From: Neobacillus niacini
GTDB lineage: Bacteria > Bacillota > Bacilli > Bacillales > Cytobacillaceae
Length of the DNA stretch: 64,000 nt
Direction of reading: 5' to 3'
NCBI RefSeq assembly: GCF_030817595.1
Contig: NZ_JAUSZN010000001.1
Coordinates: 3,669,001 to 3,733,000, forward strand
This document shows, one piece after another, positions 1 to 11,326 of this stretch; positions within the stretch are counted from its first letter, which is position 1, and each line of letters starts with the position of its first letter. The notes under the pieces are model-generated. The model did not search any database and was not told the origin of the DNA. It was given only the letters and a program-made list of their open reading frames with translations. Position numbers and translations under genes: made by a program.

Positions 1-1292
1 TTTTCTGGTGTTCCTTCCCAATCAGAATGCACGCCCACTTCTCCATACAATGTCCATCTTGCCTCATTATCAAAGTTAATATAATCAAAGATTTGCAGGA
101 TTCTCGCTAATTCTTCATCCGTTACATGCTTTGAAACATAGAATGCATCTGCTAAATTTACAACTGGGAGATAGGCTCCTACACCCTGCTGTCCATCCTT
201 GCCAATTTCCGGTGCAGTTGCAAGCAATTTGGCAGTGGAATCTGGATTTTCAACGATGTTCTGTGGTGCACGGCCTTTAGCCCAATCATCCATAGCAATA
301 TAGGAAGGCTGCGCAATATAGTAGCCTATTTTACCTTGCTTGTATTTTTCCCAGCTTTTATTATTGTCAAGGGTTGTAAATTCGGGATCAACCAATCCCA
401 TTTTATACCACTTTGCCATTAATTTTAGGAAATCTTTATATTTTTTTGAAACCTCAGTTTGAACCAATTTTCCATCTTCGATAAAGTTATAACCAGGGGC
501 CAATCCAAATGCCCCCATTAACGAAGCTGACCAGTGGATTTGATTGTTATATGGCGAGATTCCATAGGTATCATTCTTTCCATTTCCATCTGGGTCATCA
601 AAAGTAAAGGCTTTCAAAATTTCTTCCACTTCATCAAGTGTATAGGCACCTTCTGTAAAATAAATTTTTTCACGGCCGCCGCTTGGTCCAACTTGCTTTA
701 TTTCTCCAGGAGAATCAATACCCAATTTTTCCAGCCAATCAAGTCGGAATGTTGGTCCCCAAGCCACACCATCAACATGGTCGTATTGGCCAACTAATTG
801 TAAGTACTCATTATCGGTTCCCTGTTTTAAGTTCATGATTGGCCCTGGTGGATTTTCAGATAACATTTTCATATATCGAGGTGCATATTTTTCAAGCATC
901 TCTTTCGGAATCGTTCTAGTTAATCCAGAATCAAATAATTCTTGTGCTGACTTGCCTCCTGCTGTAAAACCAAATGTATCAGGAAGATCCCCGGATGCAA
1001 CCATTAAGTTTACTTGGTCCGTATTCCACGTATCCGTTTTCGTATTAATAATTTTGACATGAAATTGCTCTTCTAATCTCTTTTGAACATAGTTTCCATC
1101 TTCCGCCTTGCCCCTTGTGAAAGACCCTGAAAGATTAAGTTCAACCTGTTTAGAAAAATCACCAGCTTTAGGCAAGCTTCCTACTTCAACTTTTTCTGCT
1201 TCCTTACTTGTTTCCTTATTTGAACATGCCGATGTAAAAATGAGTGCACCTGAAACAGCCGCAAATGAAAGTGCTTTTAATTTCCTTTTCAA
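1..1292 (-). CDS. LplA-type sugar ABC transporter substrate-binding lipoprotein (partial)
   Basis: Extracellular solute-binding lipoprotein of the large LplA/YtcQ kind, which presents an oligosaccharide to an ABC importer at the outer face of the membrane. The visible ~430 residues begin with a TTG codon 7 nt after AGGGGGAG. They have a Lys/Arg-rich signal peptide (MKRKLKALSF...) ending in a lipobox, F-T-S-A-C, followed by Asn-Lys/Glu-rich linker. Motifs such as DPDGNGKNDTYGI (a calcium-site-like loop usual in LplA proteins) and W-G-P-T-F-R-L-D-W support the family. The C-terminus lies beyond the left edge. It is the last visible gene after a YesN/YesM pair on the same strand, so those regulators probably control it. 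The sugar is unknown. Confidence 0.88.
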   Translation of the reverse strand, partial: MKRKLKALSFAAVSGALIFTSACSNKETSKEAEKVEVGSLPKAGDFSKQVELNLSGSFTRGKAEDGNYVQKRLEEQFHVKIINTKTDTWNTDQVNLMVASGDLPDTFGFTAGGKSAQELFDSGLTRTIPKEMLEKYAPRYMKMLSENPPGPIMNLKQGTDNEYLQLVGQYDHVDGVAWGPTFRLDWLEKLGIDSPGEIKQVGPSGGREKIYFTEGAYTLDEVEEILKAFTFDDPDGNGKNDTYGISPYNNQIHWSASLMGAFGLAPGYNFIEDGKLVQTEVSKKYKDFLKLMAKWYKMGLVDPEFTTLDNNKSWEKYKQGKIGYYIAQPSYIAMDDWAKGRAPQNIVENPDSTAKLLATAPEIGKDGQQGVGAYLPVVNLADAFYVSKHVTDEELARILQIFDYINFDNEARWTLYGEVGVHSDWEGTPE

Positions 1293-1412
1293 CTATTGCT
1301 CCCCCTTAACCAATTAGTGTCACTTTTTCTTTAAAATAATTGCGTTCGCACAGATGATTAAACTAACTACGTTTAAAAACGTTTAATTATCCTCCTCTTT
1401 TTTTGTTTTTTC

Positions 1413-1426
1413 TGAAAACGTTTTCT
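1413..1426 (-). promoter_or_regulatory. cre site (CcpA operator) upstream of the binding-protein gene
   Basis: TGAAAACGTTTTCT matches the cre consensus TGWAANCGNTNWCA except for the last base. It lies about 120 bp upstream of the TTG start of the lipoprotein gene, where a promoter is expected. A second, weaker AACGTTTAAAAACGTTT-like inverted sequence lies just downstream near 1370-1385. Carbon-catabolite control of the sugar uptake gene is inferred. Confidence 0.65.
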
Positions 1427-1469
1427 ATTTTTAGAATAGTATAATTTCTTTTAAGAAAGTTAAACTTTC

Positions 1470-1575
1470 TTAAGGTGAAATAACACTATTTAAAGATTTG
1501 TTAAATTTATTAAGGAGAAATAACACTATTTAAAGATTTGTTAAATTTATTAAGGAGAAATAACACTATTTAAAG
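1470..1575. repeat. 40-bp direct repeat, 2.65 copies
   Basis: The unit starting TTAAGGAGAAATAACACTAT and continuing TTAAAGATTTGTTAAATTTA is present at 1470-1509, 1510-1549 and partially at 1550-1575. Copies differ only at one base (GGTG against GGAG). The array fills the gap between the kinase gene and the binding-protein gene on the same strand, upstream of the cre site. It could be binding sites for the response regulator encoded just upstream, since repeated direct half-sites are normal for AraC-type proteins, or simply a slippage duplication. Confidence 0.85.
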
Positions 1576-1661
1576 CTATTTTTATTTTCTTAAAAGCATA
1601 AAAATAGAGGTTACCCCAAAAGAAAAAATTTCCTCTAGAGTAATCCTCTAAAACATTAGAT

Positions 1662-4382
1662 TTATAAAACAGCGGGGAGAACAATCGTAACTTTTGTGCC
1701 TTTACCTCGTTCACTTTCTATACAAAGCCCATATTTTCCTCCGAATTGTAACCGTATTCTCCCGTTCACATTGTATATACCAGCTTTATCCAATGAAGTA
1801 GCAGCTAGGTGACTTTTTATGACAGTCAGTTCTTCTTCTCCTATTCCCACTGCATTATCCTTTACAACGATATGAATTTCTTCCTCTTTCAGCTCGCCAG
1901 AAATGTGGATTGTCACCATGTCCTTTGTTTTCCTTGCCCCATGATGAATGGCATTTTCAATGACCGGCTGCAGAATCAGCTTGACCGTTTTATAATTTAA
2001 TAGTTTTTCATCTACATCCCATACGCATTCAAAATTATCGAACCGGTAGGACATAATTTTGATATAGGTTTTCGTGTATACCAGTTCATCCCGGAGCGTA
2101 ATCATAAATTGTTCCCGATTGGTAATAAAACGGAAAAATCGGCTTAAGGATGCAATCATTTCTGTTGCTTTATCCGTTTCATTTGCTTCGACAAGGAAGA
2201 TCAAATTGTCGAGTGTATTGTATAAAAAGTGAGGATTGATTTGAGATTGAAGCGCATTGAGCTGCAGCTCGCGTTTTTCAAATTTCAATTGGATCCGCTC
2301 TTGATTCGTCAAAATAGTCTCATGAATCAAATCTTCCATTCTCTCCATCATTTGATTGAAGTTTTTAGTTAGGGAGTCAACTTCTTCAATTCCGGATAAT
2401 CGCTCAACTACATCATGATGGGAGCCCTTTAAATCAAAAGTTTGAACCAATTCGTTCAACTGTCCAATCGGTCTGTGCATCCTTTTCGAAATCCAATAGG
2501 CAAAAACAAGCAACATTAGGATGATGAAAAAAAATAGATAGAGGTCACTGATAAACAATTGATTGACCTGCTTTTGAATATCAGAATAATTGTATTTTGA
2601 AATAAATTCCCAGTCTAGACCAGTAATTTCTGTGCTGTAAGCATGAACATTAGAGCCTTCATCTTGCAACATTTTCTCTTTACTATCAAAAATTTTGCCA
2701 ACTTTCAGCGGATTCGGATGAGACAGAATCATGTTTCGTTTATCAGCGAGCAACATTTCAAGACCTGTTTTTTGCCAATCAGAATAATACTTTTCCAATT
2801 GATTTTTTTCAATATCAACTGTTATAAAGCCAATAATGTTTGAATATTCCACTGGGGAAAAAATCGGCATCCCAATCACAATGGTAACATTATTAAAGCG
2901 ATCCTTTTCTAGGGTATAACTTATCTTCCGACCAGAGCTTGCTAAATTCTCCATAAATTCCGTAGCCATTTCCTTCTCTTGATTATGCATGTTTGTATAC
3001 AAAATCTTTCCAGACTCATCATAAATTTTGATATTTTGCCGTCTTAATTCGAGGAATTGTCTTCTATCTACTAATTGTTGGCCAATCTTTTCTGCATCAT
3101 GTTCCAAAATGTGAAGCTGAACATTGTTATTAAACGCAATTCGCGCCATTATTAGCTCTTGTTGGTTAATTTCGTTATTCATCAACCGAGCCATCTTTTC
3201 ATGCACGGAATGATAGCTTTCCTGCATATCTCCCGAAACAAGTCGGGAGGTTTGTCCGTAGAGAATACCAATATAAATGAATAATGGAAGCAAAACCGTT
3301 ATCACAAAATAAAAAAAGAAGCGCTCCTGTAAGCTTAGTTTCATTCGGGGCATTTTTTTTTGCTGTACAAAACTGCTATAATTTCTGCTTTCTTCATACT
3401 CCTTAATCGATATGATTAATTGGTAAAGCGGCTGAATAACCTTTCGGCCTATCATTCTTGAAAAAATAATGGCAACCAAAGCCGAACAAACGAATGTTAA
3501 TACAATCATCTTCCACATTAGTCCAATTTGTTTTTTATAAAAACCTAATGAATCTTCATAAATAAGCTGAAAATTATAAAAGGGGATGCTTGAATAATAG
3601 ACGCCTGTATCTTCCCAAGCTAGTAGCTCCTTTTTGTCGTGATTCAATCCATCAAGATTTTCAGGAACATCCCCTCTTACCTGTTCACCTTTAAAAAACA
3701 TTTGTCCATTATGATCAAATAAGCGAATTTGGTTCGCATAAAAGAGTGAATCATCTAAATTTTTTGGATTGATAAATAGTAAAATAACTCCTTTATGGAC
3801 CCCGTCCGCAGAAATGATATTTGTACCAAAAAACAAACGGTTATTTAACTCTTCCATTCCACTTTCCTTATCTGATGAAAGCAGCTCAATTTTGCTGCTT
3901 GCCTCACCTAAATTAAAAAAGTGAAAATTATTTTCCTCGTCTGATTTTACCTTCATTCCATTCAACTTAAAATTTACATATTTTTGATCAGAACTGTATT
4001 GAGTATTTGGAGTAATAATGAGGATGTTATCTATCAGTTTGTTGTTTTGTCTAATGGTATTTAAGTAATCTTCAAATCCGGAATTCTGGTAATACTTCTC
4101 TGTCGGACTTATCTCTGAGCCGCTTAATTCATCTAGATACCGAATAACAATCTCATTGGTCCTTAAATTGTTGGTCGTTTCATAGAGGCTATTAAACTCC
4201 GTTTGCAACTCCGTAGAAATCTGGTCCATTCGTAACTGGATCGACGATTCTTTCTTTTCTTCAATAAAGTCTTTTATTTTTATATAATATAAACTGCTTA
4301 ACAGCAAAAGAAATACAAATACGGCGATTAACGAGAATCTTAATAAAAAGGTATGGAAATGGAGCTTTTTATCTTTATTCAT
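1662..4382 (-). CDS. YesM-family sensor histidine kinase with two sensor modules
   Basis: Membrane sensor kinase, 906 aa, about 300 residues longer than usual YesM proteins. It has two consecutive sensor modules. Module one: TM at ~14-31, an extracytoplasmic domain, TM at ~292-312 and a HAMP-like stub. Module two: TM at ~352-372, a second extracytoplasmic domain, TM at ~612-632, HAMP. Then comes the His_kinase domain with phospho-acceptor His718 in QINPHFLYN, and an ATPase domain with the N-box ENAIHHG (~809-815). The G1 box reads DNAVGIG, with Ala where Gly is usual. The ATG follows AGGAGGTACACC. It lies 27 bp downstream of its YesN partner and upstream of an LplA lipoprotein gene, so it probably senses that lipoprotein's sugar. 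Confidence 0.93.
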   Translation of the reverse strand: MNKDKKLHFHTFLLRFSLIAVFVFLLLLSSLYYIKIKDFIEEKKESSIQLRMDQISTELQTEFNSLYETTNNLRTNEIVIRYLDELSGSEISPTEKYYQNSGFEDYLNTIRQNNKLIDNILIITPNTQYSSDQKYVNFKLNGMKVKSDEENNFHFFNLGEASSKIELLSSDKESGMEELNNRLFFGTNIISADGVHKGVILLFINPKNLDDSLFYANQIRLFDHNGQMFFKGEQVRGDVPENLDGLNHDKKELLAWEDTGVYYSSIPFYNFQLIYEDSLGFYKKQIGLMWKMIVLTFVCSALVAIIFSRMIGRKVIQPLYQLIISIKEYEESRNYSSFVQQKKMPRMKLSLQERFFFYFVITVLLPLFIYIGILYGQTSRLVSGDMQESYHSVHEKMARLMNNEINQQELIMARIAFNNNVQLHILEHDAEKIGQQLVDRRQFLELRRQNIKIYDESGKILYTNMHNQEKEMATEFMENLASSGRKISYTLEKDRFNNVTIVIGMPIFSPVEYSNIIGFITVDIEKNQLEKYYSDWQKTGLEMLLADKRNMILSHPNPLKVGKIFDSKEKMLQDEGSNVHAYSTEITGLDWEFISKYNYSDIQKQVNQLFISDLYLFFFIILMLLVFAYWISKRMHRPIGQLNELVQTFDLKGSHHDVVERLSGIEEVDSLTKNFNQMMERMEDLIHETILTNQERIQLKFEKRELQLNALQSQINPHFLYNTLDNLIFLVEANETDKATEMIASLSRFFRFITNREQFMITLRDELVYTKTYIKIMSYRFDNFECVWDVDEKLLNYKTVKLILQPVIENAIHHGARKTKDMVTIHISGELKEEEIHIVVKDNAVGIGEEELTVIKSHLAATSLDKAGIYNVNGRIRLQFGGKYGLCIESERGKGTKVTIVLPAVL

Positions 4383-4409
4383 GGTGTACCTCCTGAGGTC
4401 TGACCTGGT

Positions 4410-5972
4410 TTACTGTCTTCTGAACACAACAGGGGTAACACCTGTTTCATTTTTAAATACTTTGTTAAAATACGAATGGCTTTGAAAACCAACCATATCG
4501 GAGATCACCTTGATTTTATAATCCGTATTTTTAAGAAGCTGCACCGCTTTATCCACACGAATCTGATTGACATAATCAATAAAATTTTGTCCTGTCTCCT
4601 TTTTAAAAATCGCACTGAAATAAGCTTGATGCAAGAATAATCGGTGTGAAATATCCTCAAGTGTAATCCGTTCCTGATAATTTTTCTTTACATATTCCTT
4701 AGCCATAAGAACGTAACTGTTTACATCCTTTTTATCCTGATGGATCAAATCAAAAGAAATCGTTTCCAACATTTGCGCCAGCCATCGCTTTAATTCCTTT
4801 AAGGAATCAATCTCGTAAATTCTGCCTAATACATGCTGCTGGTCAATAGACGAGAGAGAAAGTCCCTTCTCTTTAAATCGGAACATAAGAATAATAATAA
4901 GTTCAGAACAGGAACTACGTATTTCGGCAATCGACAGTCCGCCAATCTGTTTGTATGGGTCAAAGAAATGATTGACTAAATCACCAATGGACATTTTCCC
5001 TTCCGATTTCATCGACTCCATCAGGCGATTTTCAATTTTGTTGACATGGTCTAACATAAAATTTTGTATTTCTGTTTGATTCCCTCTATTACCATCGACT
5101 GTCAAATCTTCATGGAAGAATACCGTTTCATGCTCATTAAAGTATTTATAGCTATACGCGTAAACCGCCTCATTGTATGAACGGCAAATTTCTTGATACG
5201 TGCATGCTGGATTGCCAACACCTACAACAAAATTCTCCTGATCCTTAAATAAGTCACCAAGGTTATCTCTTAGTGAATCAATGAACAGGTTAATTTTCGA
5301 TAAGAGATTCTGTTTCGAAACAAGCTTGGAATCGGTACTTAACACAATCAGACTATTTCCGTAAAACAAAATCGGAACTTGATAGCGATTCCAAAAACCT
5401 GCAGCAAGCTCTGTAATCTTCTGCCTGATTGAAAAAGTGGACGCCTCTTTAAACAGCCGATCAAAGGAAAAAATGGCAACTCTAAAGCTTTGTGTTTGCT
5501 GATTCCAATGGTCCACATACTGTGATAGATTTTCGCCTTTAATTAAATCTAATAGCATTAATTCCTCGACTCGATTCACTTCTTTCACTTCTTGATCTTC
5601 TCTTAATTCTTCTGCTAGTTTCGTAAAAACATTGAAAAAGTCATTTTTCATTAATGGCTTCAACAAATAACCCTTAACACCAGAACGAATGGCAGCTTGG
5701 GCATATTTAAAATCGTCATAAGCACTTAGTATGACCACTTTTATATCGGGATAGGATGTTCTTATCTCTGCAGCCAGCTCTAATCCAGTCATCTCAGGCA
5801 TAAGAACGTCTGTCAACACTGCATGGGGACACTCCTGTTTAATAAGCTCCAATGCTTCAACGCCATTTTCAGCTGTGCCGGCTACTTCAAACCCTACTTC
5901 AGACCAAGGAAAAAATTGAGCCAACCGGTCACGAATGTTTTTTTCGTCATCAACAATGATTACTTTGTACAC
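4410..5972 (-). CDS. YesN-family response regulator, receiver plus AraC DNA-binding domain
   Basis: Cytoplasmic response regulator, 520 aa. The receiver domain at ~1-120 has the acidic pair DD at 8-9, phospho-acceptor Asp55 (LTDVLMP) and Lys near 105. A long middle domain of unassigned function follows, then two AraC-type helix-turn-helix motifs at ~420-520, ending in the signature F-N-K-V-F-K-N-E-T-G-V-T-P. The start is GTG after GGGGGG. It is first in an operon with the double-sensor kinase and presumably activates the downstream sugar-binding-protein gene. Confidence 0.95.
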   Translation of the reverse strand: MYKVIIVDDEKNIRDRLAQFFPWSEVGFEVAGTAENGVEALELIKQECPHAVLTDVLMPEMTGLELAAEIRTSYPDIKVVILSAYDDFKYAQAAIRSGVKGYLLKPLMKNDFFNVFTKLAEELREDQEVKEVNRVEELMLLDLIKGENLSQYVDHWNQQTQSFRVAIFSFDRLFKEASTFSIRQKITELAAGFWNRYQVPILFYGNSLIVLSTDSKLVSKQNLLSKINLFIDSLRDNLGDLFKDQENFVVGVGNPACTYQEICRSYNEAVYAYSYKYFNEHETVFFHEDLTVDGNRGNQTEIQNFMLDHVNKIENRLMESMKSEGKMSIGDLVNHFFDPYKQIGGLSIAEIRSSCSELIIILMFRFKEKGLSLSSIDQQHVLGRIYEIDSLKELKRWLAQMLETISFDLIHQDKKDVNSYVLMAKEYVKKNYQERITLEDISHRLFLHQAYFSAIFKKETGQNFIDYVNQIRVDKAVQLLKNTDYKIKVISDMVGFQSHSYFNKVFKNETGVTPVVFRRQ

Positions 5973-6084
5973 TCCAAGCCCCCCTTTTCAATGGAAGTTT
6001 CGTTTCACTAATATTATCATATCAAAAGACTGAAAGTTCAAAAAGTCGAATTTTGTAGCTTTTTTGTCACTTTAAGGAAACACC

Positions 6085-6116
6085 AAAAGAGGCTTTTGAC
6101 ATAAAAACCTCTTTTT
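6085..6116 (-). terminator. Intrinsic terminator after the YhcH gene
   Basis: Hairpin AAAAGAGG...CCTCTTTT with an inner TTTT/AAAA stem. It lies between the stop of the YhcH-like gene (6141) and the next operon's promoter region. Run-on A/T on both sides would allow it to work in either direction. Confidence 0.65.
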
Positions 6117-6140
6117 TAAAGTAACTATTTAGTTTTGTAT

Positions 6141-6581
6141 TTATAGTGGGACTTTGAAAACAACCTTTTTTATTTCCTGCACGGAGTTGAGATGGGCTCC
6201 TACTAAATGAGCATCTTGTGGAAAACAAATAAGGGCATAGCCTTCCTCTAAATATCCAGAAAACTTTGAGGTTGATTTTGTATCACCAAATAAAATATCA
6301 TGTTCTTCATCATACTCTGTCATATCTGTCAAGGAACCAATATTGACACACTCGACATATTCTTTACCTTCTATGACAATATGAATATCGATAAATTTCT
6401 TGTGAGCTTCAAATTTCTTTTCTTTAACAGGTGTTGTGGTGAATTGGATCGTGTTTTTATGAAAACTATTTCCAGTATAAGAATCAAGTAATGACCTGCT
6501 AAGAATATGTTTAATAGCTTCATTTAAATGATCATTTAAAAATGTATACATAGCCAAATTTTCTATTCTATCGAAAATCAC
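6141..6581 (-). CDS. YhcH/YjgK/YiaL (EbgC-like) family protein
   Basis: Small cytoplasmic cupin-fold protein, 146 aa, of the YhcH/YjgK/YiaL family. E. coli EbgC, the beta-subunit partner of the evolved beta-galactosidase EbgA, belongs to it. Family hallmarks visible are the H-K-K-F-I-D-I-H metal/sugar-binding strand near 80-87 and the C-terminal F-P-Q-D-A-H motif. The start is GTG, 10 nt after GGAGG. It follows lacZ on the same strand, repeating the ebgA-ebgC gene order, so it may stabilise LacZ or act on the released sugar (anomerase/epimerase). A terminator-like hairpin stands just before it. Confidence 0.85.
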   Translation of the reverse strand: MIFDRIENLAMYTFLNDHLNEAIKHILSRSLLDSYTGNSFHKNTIQFTTTPVKEKKFEAHKKFIDIHIVIEGKEYVECVNIGSLTDMTEYDEEHDILFGDTKSTSKFSGYLEEGYALICFPQDAHLVGAHLNSVQEIKKVVFKVPL

Positions 6582-6596
6582 CGTTGAAAAACCTCC

Positions 6597-6631
6597 AAAA
6601 AACTCCAGCGTTGCACAAGAGATTGCTGGAG
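6597..6631 (-). terminator. Attenuator-like hairpin between lacZ and the YhcH gene
   Basis: CTCCAGC...GCTGGAG stem followed on the minus strand by six T, directly ahead of the GGAGG ribosome binding site of the YhcH-like gene. It should terminate part of the lacZ transcripts and lower expression of the distal gene. Confidence 0.75.
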
Positions 6632-6686
6632 CTATTTTTCTACTTTTACATTAAATCGTAGTGACTAAGGGACTAATAGCTGTTTC

Positions 6687-9830
<3,144 letters not shown>

Positions 9831-9896
9831 TGTGCTTTCTCCTCTCAATCTTCTTAATCCTTAAACCATCCTCCAAAAATGCAGAGATTTAAGTTA

Positions 9897-9941
9897 GTGG
9901 TCACGTGACCACATTGGCGAAAACTATGGTCACGTGACCAT
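9897..9941 (-). promoter_or_regulatory. Pair of palindromic operators upstream of lacZ
   Basis: Two perfect palindromes share the core TGGTCACGTGACCA: 9897-9912 (GTGGTCACGTGACCAC) and 9926-9941 (ATGGTCACGTGACCAT). Their centres are 29 bp apart, close to three helical turns. The central CG agrees with LacI-family operators. The LacI-family gene immediately upstream is the obvious ligand, with lacZ as target. Confidence 0.85.
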
Positions 9942-10011
9942 TTTATTATAAAAAAAAGAATTTCCCTGCAAGTTGATGATACTATTAATATAAGATTCCT
10001 TGAAATCGCTG

Positions 10012-11010
10012 TCAATTCTTTTTTACAGATTCTCTTTCAATTAAAGTCACTTCCTCTTCAATATTTTGCGCCAGTTTCCTTTCGTTGAGGATTTGATCTA
10101 ACAGCTGTTTTACAAGCAGTCTGCCAATTTCAATTTTTGGGATATTCATTGTAGTCAATGTGGGTGTCACGATCTTAGCTAATTCAATATTATCTACACC
10201 TATGACTGAAATATCATCTGGAACCTTCCTGCCGCTTTCAATAATGGCTCTTATTGCTCCTGCCGCCAGCGAATCATTTGTTGCTGCAACCGCTGTAAAT
10301 GGCTGTCCTTTAGCCAATAAATCTTTTATTGCGTCATAGCCCACGGTTAACTTATCCTCATACGTTCCAATGGAATTTTTATAATATTCCTTAATAGGCA
10401 CACTCTGTGCTTTCATTGCGTCTTCATATCCTTTATATCTGGGGTTTCCCTGATTTTCATCATAATGTCCTAAATAAATTATTTCTTTATGACCATTTTC
10501 GATTAAATACCCGACAGACTGCCTCATTACTTTTTCCATATCAACAAATACATGTGGAATGTCTGTTTTTTCAGGGCGATCCCAATAAACCGACAGCGGC
10601 ATTTTAAGGGCACCTTTGTTAAAATCCATAATCGAACTTAATTCGTACGGGGCTAGCAAAATCATTCCATCATATGGTCCTTCTAATACTTGCCGCAAAT
10701 AATTCCGTCTTTCCTTCGTAATATTATATAAGGATAAGGAATATCCTTTCTCTAAGGCCATCTCCTCAATCCCGGCAAACATTTCCGAATAAAAGGGATT
10801 ACTAATCGAAGGTGTTATGCAAACAATTTGTTTATATGCCTTCATCCGTAAATTTTGTGCTGCTCGATTCGGTATATAATTCAGTTCTGCGATTGCCGCT
10901 TCTATTCGTTTTCGTACATCTTCTGCAACATATCCATTGTTATTAATAACGCGCGAAACAGTCGACGGTGAAACGCCCGCCCGTTCCGCCACTTCTCTTC
11001 TTGTAACCAT
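10012..11010 (-). CDS. LacI-family transcriptional regulator
   Basis: DNA-binding repressor, 332 aa. The N-terminal LacI helix-turn-helix (V-S-P-S-T-V-S-R-V-I-N) and hinge helix (Y-I-P-N-R-A-A-Q-N-L) occupy ~1-60, followed by a periplasmic-binding-protein-like sugar-sensing domain. The ATG is 5 nt after AAGGAG. It is the upstream neighbour of lacZ on the same strand, and twin palindromes lie between them, so it probably represses lacZ in the absence of a galactoside inducer. A MITE-like repeat begins only 35 bp upstream of its start. Confidence 0.94.
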   Translation of the reverse strand: MVTRREVAERAGVSPSTVSRVINNNGYVAEDVRKRIEAAIAELNYIPNRAAQNLRMKAYKQIVCITPSISNPFYSEMFAGIEEMALEKGYSLSLYNITKERRNYLRQVLEGPYDGMILLAPYELSSIMDFNKGALKMPLSVYWDRPEKTDIPHVFVDMEKVMRQSVGYLIENGHKEIIYLGHYDENQGNPRYKGYEDAMKAQSVPIKEYYKNSIGTYEDKLTVGYDAIKDLLAKGQPFTAVAATNDSLAAGAIRAIIESGRKVPDDISVIGVDNIELAKIVTPTLTTMNIPKIEIGRLLVKQLLDQILNERKLAQNIEEEVTLIERESVKKN

Positions 11011-11044
11011 TTGTACTCCTTTCTGTATTCCAATTCTTTATACT

Positions 11045-11224
11045 AGGCTCTTTTCACTTTGTTGCCTTTGAAGACTAAAATCACTCGAATGAGCTATAAT
11101 TTGTAGCATAATATCCTTCAGTTGTAAAAAAAGAGCTTACAAACTTAATTTCAAGCACAAAATAGTTTGTTCCGCGTTAAAATCGGCTTCAGAATTTTAA
11201 CAACACTTTAACGAAAACAGCCTT
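11045..11224. repeat. MITE-like dispersed repeat, copy 1
   Basis: About 180 bp recognisably similar to 37363-37546. Shared blocks are AGGCTCTTTTC, TTTGTTGC, AAGAGC...CAAACT, the GTTAAAATCGGCTT segment, ATTTTAACAACA and ACAGCCTTA. The ends are imperfect inverted repeats (AGGCTCTTTTC... against AAGGCTGTTTTCG...). No protein of convincing length is encoded, so it resembles a non-autonomous element. It fills the gap between htpG and the lacI-type gene. Confidence 0.75.
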
Positions 11225-11273
11225 ATACCAACTATACTATTTTTCGATGCATTAAAAAAACTCCTTAAGTAAA

Positions 11274-11301
11274 GAGGCGCATGAAAAATTTCATGCGCCT
11301 C
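11274..11301 (-). terminator. Intrinsic terminator of htpG
   Basis: Perfect 13-bp stem GAGGCGCATGAAA / TTTCATGCGCCTC with an AA loop, 26 bp after the htpG stop codon. A T-rich stretch ending in seven T follows on the minus strand. Confidence 0.85.
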
Positions 11302-11326
11302 ACTTCAATCCGTCCGATCGAGTAGA

